In this document: positions 7,540-16,292 of the stretch, in pieces
Numbering within the stretch: position 1 is the stretch's first letter
Layout of the letters: the number at the start of each line of letters is the position of its first letter
NCBI RefSeq assembly: GCF_026712245.1
Contig: NZ_JAPPUY010000004.1
Location: forward strand, 1-64,000
DNA: 64,000 bases
Source: Roseateles hydrophilus
GTDB taxonomy: Bacteria > Pseudomonadota > Gammaproteobacteria > Burkholderiales > Burkholderiaceae_C
Direction of reading: 5' to 3'
Position numbers and translations under genes: made by a program
Notes under the pieces: model-generated
The model's input: the letters and a program-made list of their open reading frames with translations, nothing else
Told to the model about the DNA's origin: nothing
Database searches by the model: none

Positions 7540-8901
7540 TCACTTCAACTGCAGCCGATTCATCAGGTCATACAGCGTCGGCCGACTCACGCCCAGCAAC
7601 TCGGCCGCACGCAGAATGTTGCCGTCGGTGCGCGCCAATGCGGTGATGACGGCTTGCCGCTCCGCAGCCTCGCGCACGGCCCGCAAATCCAGCGTCTCCA
7701 CACCCTGCGCTTCCACCGACACGCTACGCAATCCCAAATCGAGCGCCGTGATGCGGTTCTCGTCCGCCATGATGACGGCCCGCTTGAGCATGTTCTGCAA
7801 CTCACGAACATTACCCGGCCAGGCATGGGCTTCCAGCGCCCGCACCGCATCGTCAGCCAGCGTGGGGGCAGGACGTCGCATATCGGCTGCAAAACGCCGC
7901 GCGAACGCATGGGCCAGGAGCACGGGATCGCCAAGACGTTCCCGCAGCGGCGGGATCTCGACCACGATCTCGGCGAGGCGGTAATACAGGTCCTCACGGA
8001 AGCGCCCATCGGCGATGCGCGCTTTCAGATCCTGGTGCGTGGCGCCAACCACGCGCACGTCGATGGGAATCTCCTGGCGCCCACCCACCCGCTCGATGAC
8101 ACGCTCCTGCAGAAAGCGCAGCAGCTTGGCCTGCAAGGGCATCGGCAGATCGCCGATCTCGTCCAGCATCAGCGTGCCGCCGTTCGCGGTCTCGATCTTG
8201 CCGATGGTGGACTTGGTCGCTCCGGTGAAGGCGCCGCGCTCATAGCCGAACAGCTCGCTCTCCAGCAGCGTCTCAGGGATGGCCGCGCAGTTGATGGCCA
8301 CGAAGCGGCCCTTGCGCCTGGAGGCATCATGCAGGCCTTGCGCCAGCACCTCCTTGCCCGTGCCGCTCTCGCCGAGCAGCAGCACGGTGGCGTCGCTGGG
8401 GGCGACCTTCTCGATCACGCGGCAGACGCGCTGCATGCCAGGGTCCCGCGTGATGAGGCCCGAGAACACATCGCTGCTCTGCTGCATCTGCAGGCGGCGG
8501 TTTTCCTGCTGCAGTTCGTACAGGCGATAGGCACGCTCGACGGTCAGGCTCAACACATCTGGGTCGACAGGCTTGGCCAGAAAATCGTAGGCGCCCATGC
8601 GAATGGCACGCAGTGCGTTGTCCTGATCGTTCTGCCCAGTCAGCACGATGACCTTGGCCGCAGGGTCGAGCTCCAGCAGTTTCTCAAGGCACTTGAAGCC
8701 TTCCGACACGGAGTCCTGATCCGGGGGCAGGCCCAAGTCCATGGTCACCACGGCAGGCGCGTGCCGCCTGAACTGCAGCACGGCGCTGGCCACGTCGTCC
8801 GCCGTCACGGACTCGAACTTATCCAACGACCACTTGAGCTGCTTCTGCAGCGACAGGTCGTCCTCGACGATCAGCAGCGGCGCATGACGAGGCGTCGTCA
8901 T
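7540..8901 (-). CDS. prsR: PEP-CTERM-box response regulator PrsR, sigma-54 activator
   Basis: 453 residues in three domains. A receiver domain (about 1-130) has the phospho-acceptor in [10 protein letters not shown] and the conserved Lys in FLAKPVDP. A central AAA+ sigma-54 interaction domain has Walker [17 protein letters not shown] and Walker [12 protein letters not shown]. The C-terminal Fis-type helix-turn-helix is near [20 protein letters not shown]. Its ATG overlaps the stop of the kinase gene (ATGA), so translation is coupled to PrsK. It should activate sigma-54 promoters in front of PEP-CTERM and polysaccharide genes; the promoter at 4427-4445 is an obvious candidate target. Confidence 0.93.
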   Translation of the reverse strand: MTTPRHAPLLIVEDDLSLQKQLKWSLDKFESVTADDVASAVLQFRRHAPAVVTMDLGLPPDQDSVSEGFKCLEKLLELDPAAKVIVLTGQNDQDNALRAIRMGAYDFLAKPVDPDVLSLTVERAYRLYELQQENRRLQMQQSSDVFSGLITRDPGMQRVCRVIEKVAPSDATVLLLGESGTGKEVLAQGLHDASRRKGRFVAINCAAIPETLLESELFGYERGAFTGATKSTIGKIETANGGTLMLDEIGDLPMPLQAKLLRFLQERVIERVGGRQEIPIDVRVVGATHQDLKARIADGRFREDLYYRLAEIVVEIPPLRERLGDPVLLAHAFARRFAADMRRPAPTLADDAVRALEAHAWPGNVRELQNMLKRAVIMADENRITALDLGLRSVSVEAQGVETLDLRAVREAAERQAVITALARTDGNILRAAELLGVSRPTLYDLMNRLQLK

Positions 8902-11027
8902 CGCAGCTCCAGCGCGGTCCGCTGTGCATCGGCCTGCGCATGAAACAGCGGCAGCAGCAGGGTCACCGTGGTGCCCTGGTTCAATTCACTTTGCACGCTG
9001 ATCTTCCCCCCCAATTCCTGCACGTACTGATAGCTCTCGTGGGCTCCGATGCCCATGCCGCTGACCTTGGTCGTCTGGAACGGCTTGAACAGACGATTCT
9101 GTATGAAGTCGTCGCTCATCCCGCAGCCTGTGTCGGTGACACGCACGCGCGCCTGGCTGCCATGCGCGTCCAGCGTGAGGCGCACGGACCCGCCGGGCGG
9201 CGTCGCATCGAATGCGTTCTGCACCACATGGCCAAGCACCCGCTCCATGCGCTCGGCATCGCCCCGCGTGCTCACGCCCGCCTGCAACTCCAGCTCCAGC
9301 GTCCGGCCTTTGCTGGCCGCCGCGGCGCCCAGCCGCCTTGCGATCTGCTCGAGGTCGACACCGCTGGTCACGCCATGCGGCTTGTCCCCCTGGCGCAGCT
9401 GCAACATCAGCTGGCGCATCTTCTCCAGCGAGTTCTCCACCGTGTCCAGCATGTCCTGCTGGAACTCCGGGTTGTCGCGCAGGCGCTTGGCGTTCTTCAT
9501 CATCAGCGACAGCTGAGTGACGATGTTCTTCAGGTCGTGGACAACAAAGGCCGACATGCGATTGAACGCATCGAACTTGCGCGCCTCCAGCAAGGCCTCC
9601 GTGGCCTGCGCCTGCGCCAGATAGCCGGAGGCCTGGCTCGCAGCGGTACGCAGCAGGTCACGCACCTCCCAGTTCAGCTCCACGGCGGCACGCGGGCGGC
9701 CCAGCACGACAAAGCCGATCAGGGTCTCACGCACCTGCAGCGGCAGCACCAGCCAGCAACGCGCCTCGTCCACCAGCCATGCCGGCAACGCCAGCCCGGG
9801 GTAGGCATCCCGGCGCTGCCGCCATTCATCCACATCGATGATCCAGGCCCGCTCTTCAAAGAATGCTGCCAGCGGCCCGTCGCGCGGCTCGACGCCCGGC
9901 TGCGCCGGTAGATTCCAGCGCCCCGCTTGCACGAACTCGCCGCCGGCGTGCCGCTGCAGCCACAGCATGCCACTGGGGCTTTCCACCAGATTGGCCAGTG
10001 CGCGAACGACCGTCTCGGCCGTGTGCTGCGGCTCCACGCTGCTGGCCAGCAGCGCCGTGAAGCGCAGCCATTCCTCGCGATAGTCGTAGCGGTAGCTGAA
10101 GAAGTTCTTGCTGATGTAGACCCGCAGCCGCGCCCGCACAGAACCCGAGGCCACAAGCAGCGTCAACGCCACCAGCGCGACAAAGATCAGCACCACCGAC
10201 AGCGCCCGCCCCCACTGCCCCCCGGTGTAGCGGACGTAGTAGCCGACGCCGGCCACCACCAGCAGATAGGCACCCACCAACAGCAGGGTGGCCGAGTGAA
10301 AGACCGCCGCGCGCGACAAATGCAGCCGCCCACGCCAATCCCCCTGCCGCTGCGAAGCCACGTAGAGCAGCGGTACCGCCGCCGCATGCACCAGCGAGCG
10401 GACGCTTGCCGCATCGCCGTCCAGGCGTTGGAAAAGCACCGCCTGCGCTGCGAGGAACAGGTCGAACACAAAAATCCCACCCAGCCCCAAGCAGAAGGGC
10501 TTGACGTTCCAGCGAGCGTCGGCGGCCACGCCGCGCAACAGTTGCTCGACAAGCATCAGCCCAAGGATGGACAGCGCCAGCGCGCCGAACGCTAGCGGCC
10601 GAACCAGGGCATCGTGGGGCAACCACTCCGCCCCCAGCAACAGCGCAGCCTGCGCTGACACCACGAGCGCCGCCGCCGGTCGCGCCCAGGCCAACGCGCG
10701 GGTTCCAGCGGTCGGCAGCAGCTTCACCAGAAAGGCAAACCACAAGCCGAAACGCACCACATCCAGCAGCGGGCCCAGCCATGTCGGCGTGCGGTCGGAC
10801 CAGTGGCTGAGCCCGTCGATCAGCGCGACACCCGCCCACGCCGAACTGACGGCCAGCGCAGCCAGGAACACGATGGCAGGAAGCGTGCGCTGCAAGCGGC
10901 CACGCAGCAGCCGCTGTGCGAAATAGATGGCGAACGCGCCGTAGGCAGCGCAGCAGACCAGATTGCCGAGGTTGGCAAGCGAGATGAACGAAGCCACGGG
11001 CTCCGACAGAGCAAGCGAAGAGGACAT
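8898..11027 (-). CDS. prsK: PEP-CTERM system sensor histidine kinase PrsK
   Basis: The N-terminal half holds eight or more hydrophobic segments (NLVCCAAYGAFAIYFAQRLL onward), followed by a GAF-like region (about residues 320-480) and a histidine kinase core. The phospho-acceptor box is VVHDLKNIVTQL, the N box VQNAFDATPPGG, and G boxes DTGCGMSD and GMGIGAHESYQ. I chose ATG 11027 (MSSSLALSEP) because GGAA lies just upstream; an ATG at 11045 and a TTG at 11072 are in frame and cannot be excluded. From ATG 11027 the product is 709 residues. Partner of PrsR. The signal sensed is unknown. Confidence 0.9.
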   Translation of the reverse strand: MSSSLALSEPVASFISLANLGNLVCCAAYGAFAIYFAQRLLRGRLQRTLPAIVFLAALAVSSAWAGVALIDGLSHWSDRTPTWLGPLLDVVRFGLWFAFLVKLLPTAGTRALAWARPAAALVVSAQAALLLGAEWLPHDALVRPLAFGALALSILGLMLVEQLLRGVAADARWNVKPFCLGLGGIFVFDLFLAAQAVLFQRLDGDAASVRSLVHAAAVPLLYVASQRQGDWRGRLHLSRAAVFHSATLLLVGAYLLVVAGVGYYVRYTGGQWGRALSVVLIFVALVALTLLVASGSVRARLRVYISKNFFSYRYDYREEWLRFTALLASSVEPQHTAETVVRALANLVESPSGMLWLQRHAGGEFVQAGRWNLPAQPGVEPRDGPLAAFFEERAWIIDVDEWRQRRDAYPGLALPAWLVDEARCWLVLPLQVRETLIGFVVLGRPRAAVELNWEVRDLLRTAASQASGYLAQAQATEALLEARKFDAFNRMSAFVVHDLKNIVTQLSLMMKNAKRLRDNPEFQQDMLDTVENSLEKMRQLMLQLRQGDKPHGVTSGVDLEQIARRLGAAAASKGRTLELELQAGVSTRGDAERMERVLGHVVQNAFDATPPGGSVRLTLDAHGSQARVRVTDTGCGMSDDFIQNRLFKPFQTTKVSGMGIGAHESYQYVQELGGKISVQSELNQGTTVTLLLPLFHAQADAQRTALELR

Positions 11028-11108
11028 CGGTTCCACGTCGGGCATGCGAAATTCAAGCACGCCGGTGGGCAACGGCCATCGGCGCGCGGGCCGACGCCGG
11101 CATGACGT

Positions 11109-12491
11109 TCAGCGCGCGCCCTTGCCGGTCAGCACAACGGCCACCGTCTCCAGCATGATCAGCAGATCAAGGAAGAGGGAGTGGTTCTTGACGTAGTACA
11201 GGTCGTACTGCAACTTCTCGACCGAGTCTTCGATCGTCGAGCCGTATTCGTAGCGCACCTGTGCCCACCCAGTCACGCCCGGCTTGACACTGTGACGCAC
11301 GGCGAAATACGGAATCTTGCTGACCAGATCGTCCACAAAATATTGCCGCTCCGGACGCGGGCCGACCATGCTCATCTCGCCCATGAGCACATTGAACAGC
11401 TGCGGCAGTTCGTCAATGCGCACCTTGCGGATGAAGCGCCCGACGCGCGTGACACGGTCGTCGTTCTTGCTCGCCCAGCGCGGCTTGCCATCCTTCTCGG
11501 CGTCGGTTCGCATGCTGCGGAACTTGATCACCTTGAAGTTGACGCCGTTCAAGCCCACCCGCTCCTGGCGGTAGAGCACCGGGCCGCGAGACTCCAGCCG
11601 AATGGCCACGGCCGTCACCAGCATCAGCGGCCACGACACCGCCAGGATCAGCAACGCAAACACCAGGTCGCACACGCGCTTGATCGCGGCACGCACCATG
11701 CCCTGACTGAAACCATCACCAAACACCAGCCAGCCGGCGTTGACGTGCTTGATGTTGATCTGCGCCAGCGTCTTCTCAAAATGCGTAGCAATGTCCACCA
11801 CGCGCACACCTGCCAGTTTGCAATCCAGCAGTTGGCGCAGCGGCATGCTGCCGCCACGGCGTTCGCTCAGCGCCACGACGATCTCGTCCACGTTCAGCCG
11901 CAAAGCGGCCTCGGTCAGATTGGCCCCGTCGTTGACGATCTCCGACGGCGGTACTTCGCGCTGCTCTTCGTTCGGGCCTGCGTAGTAGCCAACGATCTGC
12001 GCGTGAGGATCAGAAGCGCGCAGCGTGTTGCCCACCGCACGCGCGGCCGGCCCGACACCGAAGATCAGGATGCGGCTGCGCAACCGCGCCTGAGTCCCAG
12101 AGTGCGCGGCGTACACCCGATGCACCATCACCGCCGCAACCGCCGCCATGGCCACCAGCGTCAGCAGGTCGCGGTGACTGGTGGTGGACGGCACCAGGCT
12201 GAAGATCAGATACGCCAGCGGCAGGCCGAACAGCAGGCCGAACAGCGCGCGCGCGCACGACTCCGTCACCGACCGGTTGTGCACATGCTGGTAGAAACCT
12301 GTCGCGGAATTGATCACGAACATGCAGCCGGCCAGCGACAAGCCGTGCGACGCCGCAAACGGGAGCACGGTCTGCGCCGATTCACCCTGGCTCAACACCA
12401 CAGCAATCACGGCAAAAACGATCAACCCCAGGTCAAAGAAAACCTGAAGCAGCGTTTGCCTGTGCAGATAATGATTGAATATTCGGATCAT
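11109..12491 (-). CDS. PEP-CTERM/XrtA-type sugar-phosphate transferase (EpsB2-like)
   Basis: The 460-residue protein has four to five N-terminal membrane spans, a nucleotide-binding-like middle (RILIFGVGPAARAVGNTLR), a further span (VCDLVFALLILAVSWPLML) and a C-terminal bacterial sugar transferase domain with KVIKFRSMRTDAE, RIDELPQLFNVLMGEMS, VGPRPER and PGVTGWAQV. This is the polyisoprenyl-phosphate hexose-1-phosphate transferase architecture that starts repeat-unit assembly for exopolysaccharide. The close link with prsK fits the glycosyltransferase type found in exosortase loci. No other polysaccharide genes follow in the window, so the pathway must be completed elsewhere. Confidence 0.88.
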   Translation of the reverse strand: MIRIFNHYLHRQTLLQVFFDLGLIVFAVIAVVLSQGESAQTVLPFAASHGLSLAGCMFVINSATGFYQHVHNRSVTESCARALFGLLFGLPLAYLIFSLVPSTTSHRDLLTLVAMAAVAAVMVHRVYAAHSGTQARLRSRILIFGVGPAARAVGNTLRASDPHAQIVGYYAGPNEEQREVPPSEIVNDGANLTEAALRLNVDEIVVALSERRGGSMPLRQLLDCKLAGVRVVDIATHFEKTLAQINIKHVNAGWLVFGDGFSQGMVRAAIKRVCDLVFALLILAVSWPLMLVTAVAIRLESRGPVLYRQERVGLNGVNFKVIKFRSMRTDAEKDGKPRWASKNDDRVTRVGRFIRKVRIDELPQLFNVLMGEMSMVGPRPERQYFVDDLVSKIPYFAVRHSVKPGVTGWAQVRYEYGSTIEDSVEKLQYDLYYVKNHSLFLDLLIMLETVAVVLTGKGAR

Positions 12492-13018
12492 CTGTATCCC
12501 CGATCAGTTCCGCCGAGCGTCGATCGCGATTTCATTCATTCAACGAAAATCAAACGCACACAATATCAACGGAGCCCTGACGAGCGAATCATCAGCACCT
12601 GCGATTCGCCGCCTATCCAAAACCCACTGACTCGTGCGCCGAGACCTCGACACCAGCCAAGGCCGGCACCACGCCCGGCCCTTGATCGCGGCGGCATCAT
12701 GCCTCCGCCACCCAGGCTTGAAAGCCCCCCGTTTGGAGGGTAGCTCCTCCCAGATCGCCCATGACGGGCCACGGTCGATTGGCAATCTTCACGGGCGCCG
12801 CGAGTAGACCCCAAAGCAGGCGACAAGCACATGAAGGCGGGCAGCAAAGCGTGCGAATGGCACAGATCCCGACTTGAAATCCTGGAAAGTGGGCAGCACT
12901 GCACATTTCAAACCAAGCCCAGCGACCAGTCCGCCAGTCCTGAATAGCGCGCAAACACACCAATCGACCCATATTGGGTTACCACCCGATATTCAGCGAC
13001 AGGAGAAATGCAAAAAAG
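12492..13018 (-). other. Long gene-free region upstream of the sugar transferase
   Basis: No credible gene is seen in either strand; the short open frames have atypical composition and no ribosome sites. Several compact inverted repeats lie close together: GGCCGG/CCGGCC at 12661-12680 with an 8-nt loop, GGCGG/CCGCC at 12692-12711, and GGAGG/CCTCC at 12735-12750. Read on the minus strand they would sit in a long 5' leader of the sugar-transferase gene. I recognise no known riboswitch class; in particular I did not see a c-di-GMP (GEMM) core. Confidence 0.4.
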
Positions 13019-13041
13019 AAAACCCGCCAGCGGCGGGTTTT
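13019..13041 (-). terminator. Rho-independent terminator after the amino acid binding protein gene
   Basis: A 10-bp stem (AAAACCCGCC paired with GGCGGGTTTT) with a 3-nt loop. On the minus strand it is followed by CTTTTTTG. It lies about 50 bp past the stop codon at 13092. Confidence 0.85.
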
Positions 13042-13091
13042 CGACAACACCCGGGCAGCCCGGGCATTCCGCGTCGGACGTGTGCCCAGTA

Positions 13092-14231
13092 TCAGCGCAC
13101 CACCGCGATCTGCTCGCGCGCGCCAGCCTTGTAGGTGTACAGCGTCAGCGAGCCGTTCTTGATGTCGCCCTTGGCGTCGAAAGCGATGGTGCCCGTGACG
13201 CCCTTGTAGTTGGTCTTGGAGACCTCAGGCAGATACTTGGCCGGCTCGGCGGACTTGGCACGAACCATCGCATCCACCAACACGTGGACGGCGTCATAGA
13301 CGTACGGTGCGTAGATCTGCACGTCGGTGTTGAACTTGGCCTTGAACTTGGCGCGGAAGTCGTCCATGGACTTCTTGGCCTCGCCCTCGACGCCACCCGC
13401 CTCGGCGCAGATCACTTGGCCATCAGCCATGGTGCCGGCCGACAGCTCGGGCAGCTTGCCCGTGCAGATGCCGTCACCGCCCATGAACTTGGCGGTGATG
13501 CCCAGTTGCTTCATCTGGCGCAGCATCGGGCCGGCAACGGCGTCCATGCCGCCGAAGAAGACCACGTCCGGCTTCTTGGCCTTGATGGTCGTCAGGATGG
13601 TATTGAAGTCGATGGACTTGTCGGTCGTGAACTCGTGGGCCACGACGGTAGCGCCATTGGCCTTGGCACCCTTCTCGAATTCCTTGGCCACGCCCTGGCC
13701 GTAAGCCGTGCGGTCATCGATGACCGCGACCTTCTTGGCCTTCAGCGTCGTGGCCGCGTAGCGACCCAGCGTGCCGCCCAGCTGGCCGTCATTGGCCACC
13801 ACGCGGAAGGTCGTCTTCAGGCCGCGGCTGGTGAACTCGACGGCCGTGGCCGACGGGCTGATCTGCGGAATGCCGGCATCGCTGTAGATCTTGGAGGCGG
13901 GGATCGAGGTGCCGGAATTCAGGTGGCCCACCACGCCGTTGACCTTGGAGTCCACCAGCTTGGACGCGGCAGCCGTGCCCTGCTTGGGGTCGGCTGCATC
14001 GTCTTCAGCCAGCAGTTCGAACTTGGCCTTCTTGCCGCCGATGGTCACGCCCTTGGCGTTCAGCTCCTCGATGGCCAGGCGTGCGCCCAACTCGTTGTCC
14101 TTGCCCAGGTGGGCGATGGCGCCGCTGCTGGGGCCCACGTGGCCGATCTTGACGACCAGTTCCTGCGACATCGCCACGCCGCTGAGCAGCGCAGCCACAG
14201 CACCCACCACCACATTCAATTTGACTTGCAT
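13092..14231 (-). CDS. Branched-chain amino acid ABC transporter substrate-binding protein
   Basis: 379 residues with a signal peptide (NVVVGAVAALLSGVAMSQEL) and a periplasmic-binding fold of the LivJ/LivK type (Peripla_BP_6): VVKIGHVGPSSGAIAHLGKD at the mature N terminus, then AIEELNAKGVTIGGKK and GVVGHLNSGTSIPASKIY. It should bind a branched-chain or similar amino acid in the periplasm and deliver it to a LivHMGF permease. No permease or ATPase genes are next to it, so it is an orphan binding protein, which is common in Burkholderiales. GGAGT lies upstream of the ATG. The gene is closed by its own terminator. Confidence 0.92.
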   Translation of the reverse strand: MQVKLNVVVGAVAALLSGVAMSQELVVKIGHVGPSSGAIAHLGKDNELGARLAIEELNAKGVTIGGKKAKFELLAEDDAADPKQGTAAASKLVDSKVNGVVGHLNSGTSIPASKIYSDAGIPQISPSATAVEFTSRGLKTTFRVVANDGQLGGTLGRYAATTLKAKKVAVIDDRTAYGQGVAKEFEKGAKANGATVVAHEFTTDKSIDFNTILTTIKAKKPDVVFFGGMDAVAGPMLRQMKQLGITAKFMGGDGICTGKLPELSAGTMADGQVICAEAGGVEGEAKKSMDDFRAKFKAKFNTDVQIYAPYVYDAVHVLVDAMVRAKSAEPAKYLPEVSKTNYKGVTGTIAFDAKGDIKNGSLTLYTYKAGAREQIAVVR

Positions 14232-14373
14232 GGATCAACTCCGTTTTGGAAGGGAAGAGAGAAAAAGACCAGCGACAACCGTTGAGTCCTCAACGAATTG
14301 AACATATCCCAAATCCGAAAGGGCTCTCATACGGGAAAGCATGCCCCTAGGGACTGGACGCAACAGCGCGGCA

Positions 14374-14796
14374 TCAGCCCGCGGCAGAGAAATGGTCCAG
14401 CTGTGCGCCCGCCTGCTTGTAGGTGCGATAGCGCTCGCGGCCCGCCTGGACGGCTTGCGGCTCGCGGCCGACCACCTCCAGCACGCGTTCAAACGCCAGC
14501 GCGTCGGCGGGCAGTGCCAGCGACAGGTTCAGCAGCAAGCCGCGATGCGGCAGACCTGCGGCGTCACCAACCAGCAGCACCTCGCCCGGCGCAGCCGGTG
14601 AGGCGCCATCCCAGCGCCGATGCGGGATGAAATCCGTGGGATCGAAGCTCCACAGCAACTCGTCGAGCCGCGCCGAATCGGGCGCCGCCACACAGACACC
14701 CACCGGCTTGCCCGACGCGAGTGCGCGACGGACCAGCCGGCAGGCGAAGTGCAGCGGATCCGCCGCATCGCTGTAGAAGCTGACCTGGACCGGCAC
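14374..14796 (-). CDS. holC: DNA polymerase III chi subunit
   Basis: 140 residues matching HolC along the whole length: a start with VSFYSDAADPLHFACRLVRR, the CVAAPDSARLDELLWSFDPTDFIPH block, and a Rossmann-like core ending with FERVLEVVGREPQAVQAGRERY. Chi binds psi and SSB and connects the clamp loader to single-stranded DNA. The gene starts 2 bp after the stop of pepA; the pepA-holC pair is conserved across beta- and gammaproteobacteria, which supports both calls. Confidence 0.92.
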   Translation of the reverse strand: MPVQVSFYSDAADPLHFACRLVRRALASGKPVGVCVAAPDSARLDELLWSFDPTDFIPHRRWDGASPAAPGEVLLVGDAAGLPHRGLLLNLSLALPADALAFERVLEVVGREPQAVQAGRERYRTYKQAGAQLDHFSAAG

Positions 14797-14798
14797 GC

Positions 14799-16262
14799 TT
14801 ACTTCGCGTGGCCCAGCACAAAGTGCGTCAGCAGGCCGACGGGCCGGCCGGTGGCGCCCTTCGCGGCGCCGCCCTTCCAGGCAGTGCCGGCGATGTCCAG
14901 GTGGCCCCAGCGGTATTTGCCGGCGAAGCGCTGCAGGAACTTGGCGGCCGTGATGGAGCCGCCCGCACGGCCGGCGATGTTGGGAACGTCGGCGAAGTTG
15001 CTCTTCAGGCCTTCGGCGTACTCGTCGTCCAGCGGCATGCGCCAGCAGGGGTCCAGCGCAGCGTCGCCTGCCGCCGTCAGCGCGGCGGCGAGTTCATCGT
15101 CGCTGGCGTACATGCCGCTGCGCACGCCGCCCAGCGCGATGACGCAGGCGCCGGTCAGCGTGGCAACGTCAACCACCACGGCCGGCTTGAAGCGCTCGGC
15201 ATAGGTCAGCGCATCACACAGGATCAGGCGACCCTCGGCATCGGTGTTCAGGATCTCGATGGTCTGGCCCGACATGGACGTGACCACATCACCCGGCTTG
15301 ATGGCGCGGCCACTGGGCATGTTCTCGCAGGCCGCGACGATGACGACAAGGTTCAGCTTGGGCTTGAGTTCGGCCACCGCGCGCAGCGTGCCGATGACGC
15401 TGGCCGCGCCACCCATGTCGAACTTCATCTCGTCCATCTCGGCACCCGGCTTCAGCGAGATGCCGCCGGTGTCGAAGGTGATGCCCTTGCCGACCAGCAC
15501 CACCGGCGCCACCGTCTTGGCCGCGCCTTCGTAGCGGGCGACGATGAAGCGCAGCGGCTCGTCCGAGCCCTGGGCCACGGCCAGGAAACTGCCCATGCCC
15601 AGCTTCTCGACAGCCTTCTTGTCCAGCACCTCGACCTTGAAGCCGTGCGTCTTGCCCAGTTGTTGCACGACCTCGCCCAGATACGTGGGCGTTGCGTGGT
15701 TGCCGGGGCGGTTGGCGCATTCACGGGCGAGCTCGATGCCGGCCGCGACCGCCTCACCGCGGGCCAGGCCCGCCTTGGCTGCCTTCAGCGCCGCCTTGCC
15801 CACCAGCAGCGTCAGCTTGGCCAGCTTGGGCGCCGGAGCTGCGCTGGGCTTGGTGTGGCGGTAGACGTAGACCGCTTCCGTGCCGGCCACGGCGGTCTGC
15901 TCGGACAGCGCCTCAGCCAGCACCTCGTCAAAGCCGGCAAACACGACCGCCGCGCTCGCGACGCCACGCGGCTTGACCTGGGCCAGCCCCGCCGCCAGCG
16001 CGGCACGGGCCGCCGCCAGCGTCGCCTTGCCGCTGGCGGCCAGCACCAGACGCGCTGCTTTCAGGCCCTCGGGCTGGGTCAGCGTGATCGCCTGGCCGGC
16101 CTTCAGCGAAAAGTCACCGAGCTTGATCGCGGTCTGCGCATGTTTGGCGACGACGGCGTCCAGGCCTTGAGGCAGCGTGTCGCCGCCGAGCACCACGATG
16201 AGCGCGTCAGCACCTGCGGTGGCGAGTGCATCCAACTCTGTGGCTTGAACCTTGAAGTCCAT
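14799..16262 (-). CDS. pepA: Leucyl aminopeptidase (M17 family)
   Basis: 487 residues. The C-terminal catalytic domain carries the M17 signature NTDAEGRLILCDAL, metal-binding residues in VGKGITFDTGGISLKPG and the KFDMGGAASVIG block. The N-terminal domain is normal length for PepA. It is a cytoplasmic two-metal exopeptidase acting in peptide turnover; in some bacteria it also binds DNA, which the sequence alone cannot tell. Cotranscribed with holC. The start codon is 30 bp from that of lptF, which runs the other way, so each promoter must overlap the neighbouring gene or leader. Confidence 0.95.
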   Translation of the reverse strand: MDFKVQATELDALATAGADALIVVLGGDTLPQGLDAVVAKHAQTAIKLGDFSLKAGQAITLTQPEGLKAARLVLAASGKATLAAARAALAAGLAQVKPRGVASAAVVFAGFDEVLAEALSEQTAVAGTEAVYVYRHTKPSAAPAPKLAKLTLLVGKAALKAAKAGLARGEAVAAGIELARECANRPGNHATPTYLGEVVQQLGKTHGFKVEVLDKKAVEKLGMGSFLAVAQGSDEPLRFIVARYEGAAKTVAPVVLVGKGITFDTGGISLKPGAEMDEMKFDMGGAASVIGTLRAVAELKPKLNLVVIVAACENMPSGRAIKPGDVVTSMSGQTIEILNTDAEGRLILCDALTYAERFKPAVVVDVATLTGACVIALGGVRSGMYASDDELAAALTAAGDAALDPCWRMPLDDEYAEGLKSNFADVPNIAGRAGGSITAAKFLQRFAGKYRWGHLDIAGTAWKGGAAKGATGRPVGLLTHFVLGHAK

Positions 16263-16292
16263 AATGACTGGAAGTAGATAGAAGTGCGTTTG

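Noticed and set aside
12566-12904. 112-codon open frame in the 600-bp gene-free stretch
   Set aside because: Composition is atypical (many Ser, Arg, Gly, Cys), no ribosome site, and several other frames overlap it equally well.
12492-13018. c-di-GMP (GEMM) or other known riboswitch in front of the sugar-transferase gene
   Set aside because: The conserved core segments were not found by eye on either strand.
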